DNA from: Candidatus Cryptobacteroides faecipullorum | Lineage (GTDB): Bacteria > Bacteroidota > Bacteroidia > Bacteroidales > UBA932 | Reading direction: 5' to 3' | DNA: 64,000 nucleotides | NCBI GenBank assembly: GCA_017694885.1 | Contig: JADIMH010000032.1 | Coordinates: 1-64,000, forward strand | Part shown: piece by piece, positions 61,162 through 64,000 of the stretch | Position numbering within the stretch: position 1 is the stretch's first letter | How the letters are laid out: each line of letters opens with the position of its first letter | The notes under the pieces: generated by a model | Seen by the model: the letters and a program-made list of their open reading frames with translations, nothing else | Told to the model about the DNA's origin: nothing | Database searches by the model: none | Translations under genes and position numbers: made by a program

Positions 61162-61173
61162 ATCTTATATAAT

Positions 61174-62373
61174 TTAAGCGACTTTAACTTTTTTAGCCCT
61201 TCTGCTCAGCGATGCCTCGATTACATAGTGGTCGATGAGCGGAGCGAATGTATTCATGAGCAGGATGGCGAGCATCATACCCTCGACATATCCCGGGTTG
61301 AAGAGCCTTACTGTCACTGTGAGGGCTCCTACAAGGAATCCGTAGATCCATTTTCCGGTTTCAGTCTGTGCTGAGGTTACAGGATCTGTGGCCATGAACA
61401 CTGTACCGAATGCGAATCCTCCGAGTACCAGATGGTAGTATGCAGGCATCTCCATGGCAGGAGTCCCTCCGATTGCGTTGCAAAGCCCGCCGATAGCGAG
61501 AGCCCCGATAACCGATGAAAGCATGATCTTCCAGCTTGCCACTCCGGTCCAGATAAGGATCACCGCACCGATGAGGATGGCGATGACCGATGTCTCTCCG
61601 ACAGCTCCCGGTATCGTACCGATGAACAGATCCATGAATGATGTTCCGGCGTCAGCGAGTCCCTGGACTCCGCCTGCTCCTGCATGAACGAGAGGGGTAG
61701 CTCCCGAGAATGCATCAGCGAGTCCGTTGCCGCTCTGGAAAGCGGTCCCGTCAGCCAGATATCTTGTAACACCGCCTGTCCAGATGGTGTCGCCTGACAT
61801 CTTGCTCGGGTAGGAGAAGAACAGGAATGCACGGCAGAGAAGGGCCGGGTTCCAGATGTTCATACCGGTACCGCCGAATACCTCTTTGCCGATGATGACG
61901 GCAAAAGCAACTGCGATGGCGAGCATCCAGAGAGGGACGTCCACCGGTACGATAAGAGGAATGAGCATACCGGAAACGAGGAATCCTTCGTTTACTTCGT
62001 GGCCTCTTATCTGCGCTGATATGAATTCAATCGCAAGACCTACCACATAAGCTACTACATACAGGGGGAGAACCCTGAGGAATCCGTACCATACCATCTG
62101 CCAGAAGCCCCAGCCGAGGTCGAATGCGATATTGTGCTGATAACCTACGTTCCATATCCCGAAAAGGGCGCAAGGTACGAGGGCTACCACTACTGTTATC
62201 ATTATTCTCTTCAGATCGACACTGTCCCTTACATGAGAACCCTTGAGGGTCACGGTATCCGGAACATAAAGGAATGACTCGAAAGCGTCGAAGGTCGAAT
62301 GAAGGAATCCGAATTTTCCGCCTTTTTCGAACGACGGTTTGATTTTATCGATAAATTTTCTCATAACTTCCAC
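61174..62373 (-). CDS. nqrB: Na+-translocating NADH:quinone reductase subunit B
   Basis: A 399-residue membrane subunit with about ten helices. It carries a covalent FMN on the Thr of DAFSGATPLVHAG, binds riboflavin and forms the sodium channel and quinone site. Other signature parts are GTGMNIWNPALLCRAF (normally GGxGxNxxNPA) and FMATDPVTSAQTE. Start ATG at 62373 or 62364 (MRKFIDK); the latter leaves a longer gap to nqrA. 3 bp after nqrA. Confidence 0.95.
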   Translation of the reverse strand: MEVMRKFIDKIKPSFEKGGKFGFLHSTFDAFESFLYVPDTVTLKGSHVRDSVDLKRIMITVVVALVPCALFGIWNVGYQHNIAFDLGWGFWQMVWYGFLRVLPLYVVAYVVGLAIEFISAQIRGHEVNEGFLVSGMLIPLIVPVDVPLWMLAIAVAFAVIIGKEVFGGTGMNIWNPALLCRAFLFFSYPSKMSGDTIWTGGVTRYLADGTAFQSGNGLADAFSGATPLVHAGAGGVQGLADAGTSFMDLFIGTIPGAVGETSVIAILIGAVILIWTGVASWKIMLSSVIGALAIGGLCNAIGGTPAMEMPAYYHLVLGGFAFGTVFMATDPVTSAQTETGKWIYGFLVGALTVTVRLFNPGYVEGMMLAILLMNTFAPLIDHYVIEASLSRRAKKVKVA

Positions 62374-62376
62374 TCT

Positions 62377-63735
62377 TTAAGCCATTTCTTTCATCATAAG
62401 GTTTATGCCGTCTGAAAGGATGGACTGGATTTCGATCTTGGAAGGACATACATACTCGCAAAGGGCGAGATCCTCCTCGAGGACTTCGTAAATGCCGAAT
62501 TTCTCCATCTTGTCGATATCGCCAGCAAGGCAAGCCTTGACAAGATATACAGGATAGATGTCCATCGGAAGCACTTTCCCGTATACATCGGACATCACGA
62601 ACGCGCGCGGACCGCCGTGAAGGTTCGTATCCATTTCATATTTCTTGTTCGGCGTAAGCCATGAAAAATATGTGTGGGAGAAACTGAACAGGCTGCTTCT
62701 GACCGGTTTGGCCCAGCCGAGCATTTCGAAGTGGTTGCCTTCCCTGATCAGGGTGATCTGGTTGTCATGGAAACCGAGGAAGCCGTGTTCTCCGACATTT
62801 GTTCCGGTAAGCACATCGCCGCTGACGAAGCGCACTTCGGATTCCGGACCTTTGCAGAAATCCGCGATGCAGTCCATCTGCATGCCTGCGATACCCTGTA
62901 CGTAGCTCGGATCTTCCGCATCCGGACCGGTAACGGCTATCTGGCGGCTCATGTCATAATGTCCGGTATTGAAAAGCTTTCCTATGGCTGCAAGCATAAG
63001 CGGCGATACGGTCCATACGGTCTCTCCTTTCTGTATAGGGGAGAGATGATGGATCTGCACTCCTACGTTTCCTGCAGGATGCTTTCCTGAGAATACATGG
63101 AAAGTGACATTCTCGAGCTTGTGGAACGGAGAGCCTGAATAGTTGGCACTGTTAAGCGATACGTGAACACCGCCGTCCGTAAGTTTGGTAATGGCATTTA
63201 CAGCAGTCTGGATATTGTCCATTTCATCCCTGAAAGCATATTCAGGGCTTGCTGCAAGCGGAGCGGTGGAAAAAGCGGAGATGAAAATTGCCTTAGGCCT
63301 GGCCTGAGGGTCGGCAATGATGCCGTAGGGCCTCTGGATGAAAGCAGGCCACAGACCGCTTTTCAGCAGGGCATCCTTGATTTCGTCGGCGCTGAGAGCT
63401 GAAACCTTCTTAGCTCCGAAATCAACATACTCCTGAGTTTCGTCAGCCTTGATACGGACTTCAAGCAACTTTCTTTTTTCTCCTCTGACGATTTCTGCAA
63501 CAGTCCCGCTTACAGGGGAAGTGAACAGAACCTCAGGGGATTTCTTGTCAGCCAAGACCGGGGACCCTGCCAGAACCTTGTCGCCTTCCCTGACCAGAAG
63601 TCTAGGAAGAAGACCTCTGAAATCAGTAGGTTTTACGGCTACAACGTCAGGCTTAATCACCTTCTTGGTCTTCTGGACTGCAGTACCCGAGATCGGAATA
63701 TCCAGTCCACGTTTCAAATCAATGTTGTTTGACAT
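62377..63735 (-). CDS. nqrA: Na+-translocating NADH:quinone reductase subunit A
   Basis: A 452-residue cytoplasmic subunit, first gene of the operon. Landmarks are the start NIDLKRGLDIPISGTA, FTSPVSGTVAEIVRGEKRKL (lipoyl-like fold), RPYGIIADP and CEYVCPSKIEIQSI near the C-terminus. The complete nqrABCDEF order shows that the cell couples NADH oxidation to sodium export. An imperfect -7 element (TATATTCG at 63782-63775, one mismatch) lies upstream. Confidence 0.95.
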   Translation of the reverse strand: MSNNIDLKRGLDIPISGTAVQKTKKVIKPDVVAVKPTDFRGLLPRLLVREGDKVLAGSPVLADKKSPEVLFTSPVSGTVAEIVRGEKRKLLEVRIKADETQEYVDFGAKKVSALSADEIKDALLKSGLWPAFIQRPYGIIADPQARPKAIFISAFSTAPLAASPEYAFRDEMDNIQTAVNAITKLTDGGVHVSLNSANYSGSPFHKLENVTFHVFSGKHPAGNVGVQIHHLSPIQKGETVWTVSPLMLAAIGKLFNTGHYDMSRQIAVTGPDAEDPSYVQGIAGMQMDCIADFCKGPESEVRFVSGDVLTGTNVGEHGFLGFHDNQITLIREGNHFEMLGWAKPVRSSLFSFSHTYFSWLTPNKKYEMDTNLHGGPRAFVMSDVYGKVLPMDIYPVYLVKACLAGDIDKMEKFGIYEVLEEDLALCEYVCPSKIEIQSILSDGINLMMKEMA

Positions 63736-64000
63736 TATAATAACCGTTTTTGAGTATTTTCAGAAAACCGCCGCGAATATAATGATTTTTTCTCATTTAT
63801 GAGTATAATGAAAATGACTTTAAGACAATTTTACAGCTTTGATTTGCAGCCTGATGTTCAAACAGATACTGCCCGTGCACAGCGTTGCTGTAAGCGGCAG
63901 CCGGCGGATTTTGCCGGTTGTCGGCCTGAAGGGTATATAAAAAAGACGGCCCTGCACGCAGAGCCATCTTTTCTATCGAGACACTGTCCTGTACGGACGG
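63736..64000. other. nqr upstream region and terminator of a gene outside the window
   Basis: No gene is seen here. It holds the weak nqrA -7 candidate (63775-63782), a CAGCCGGC/GCCGGTTG hairpin (63898-63920) and a hairpin AAAAGA-c-GGC-c-CTG / CAG-a-GCC-a-TCTTTT (63941-63972). On the minus strand the last is followed by TTTTTTATA, so it would end a minus-strand gene beyond 64000. A TAG at 63975-63973 in one frame could be that gene's stop, but too few codons are in the window to tell. Confidence 0.6.

Overview
The window is a stretch of ordinary-looking chromosome from a member of the Bacteroidota, most probably order Bacteroidales; family or genus cannot be fixed from the sequence alone. The evidence is the gene set (a 286-residue primary sigma factor without region 1.1, an nqrABCDEF sodium pump, MtaB, a parA-parB-DUF5683-lytic transglycosylase cluster, LysO split over two genes, TamB/DUF490) and the promoters. 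At least eighteen sites match the Bacteroidetes -7 consensus TAnnTTTG a short distance upstream of a gene. Four of them (pckA, SRP RNA, tRNA-Ala, tRNA-Phe) also carry a -33 TTG at exactly 19 nt spacing. There is no CRISPR array, transposase, integrase or SusC/SusD locus.

Layout. 1-5.4 kb: the 5' part of pckA (minus, cut by the window edge), recQ, then a minus-strand group running tamB > rsmI-like > folB > mtaB > PhnP-like hydrolase (10.6 down to 2.8 kb). 10.7-15.4 kb: tsaD, a secreted protein with two GH43 domains, a FAD-dependent dehydrogenase and the SRP RNA gene, whose promoter lies over the end of the dehydrogenase gene. 15.4-20.1 kb: an unexplained long stem-loop element, cdd and mnmA (divergent), an outer-membrane-type protein with a ruined protease-like motif, a BaiN/HI0933-type flavoprotein and tRNA-Thr. 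20.1-31.7 kb: dnaN > exonuclease > degenerate FAH-like protein (minus), htrA-rpoD, argS, a small acidic protein, a propeller-type lipoprotein, dut > murF (minus) and tRNA-Ala. 31.7-44.8 kb: hpt > adk > obg > PAP2 phosphatase (minus), a helix-hairpin-helix/barrel protein, parA > parB > DUF5683 > lytic transglycosylase (minus), a lipid kinase, priA and tRNA-Phe.

44.8-45.35 kb is the one sizeable gene-free stretch. It holds a perfect 24-bp palindrome and at least seven copies, in both orientations, of an approximately 12-bp motif ACTGCAGGTGTG. This cluster is the strongest unexplained signal in the window. 45.4-47.2 kb holds a GNAT acetyltransferase, a PH-domain membrane protein and a His-rich lipoprotein. 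47.3-54.2 kb is a seven-gene efflux operon: TetR regulator, TolC-like outer-membrane channel, lipoprotein membrane-fusion protein, two ABC ATPases and two ABC-2 permeases. It corresponds to the E. coli YbhGFSR system with YbhF split into two genes.

54.2-57.8 kb: a 16-bp perfect inverted repeat, a DUF418 membrane-protein gene broken by two frameshifts, a small lipoprotein, split lysO driven by a near-palindromic pair of face-to-face promoters, and an alpha/beta hydrolase. 57.8-63.7 kb is the complete nqrABCDEF operon (minus) ending at a strong terminator. The last 265 bp contain the nqr upstream region and the terminator of a gene outside the window.

Most genes serve core functions: replication and repair, tRNA modification, nucleotide metabolism, envelope biogenesis and respiration. 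I found no convincing new multi-gene system. The candidates for novelty are non-coding (the 44.8-45.3 kb repeat cluster, the element at 15.37-15.49 kb, the inverted repeat at 54.2 kb, the mirrored promoters at 55.8 kb) and degenerate or unusually built proteins (17.5 kb, 20.1 kb, 27.9 kb, the MnmA insertion).
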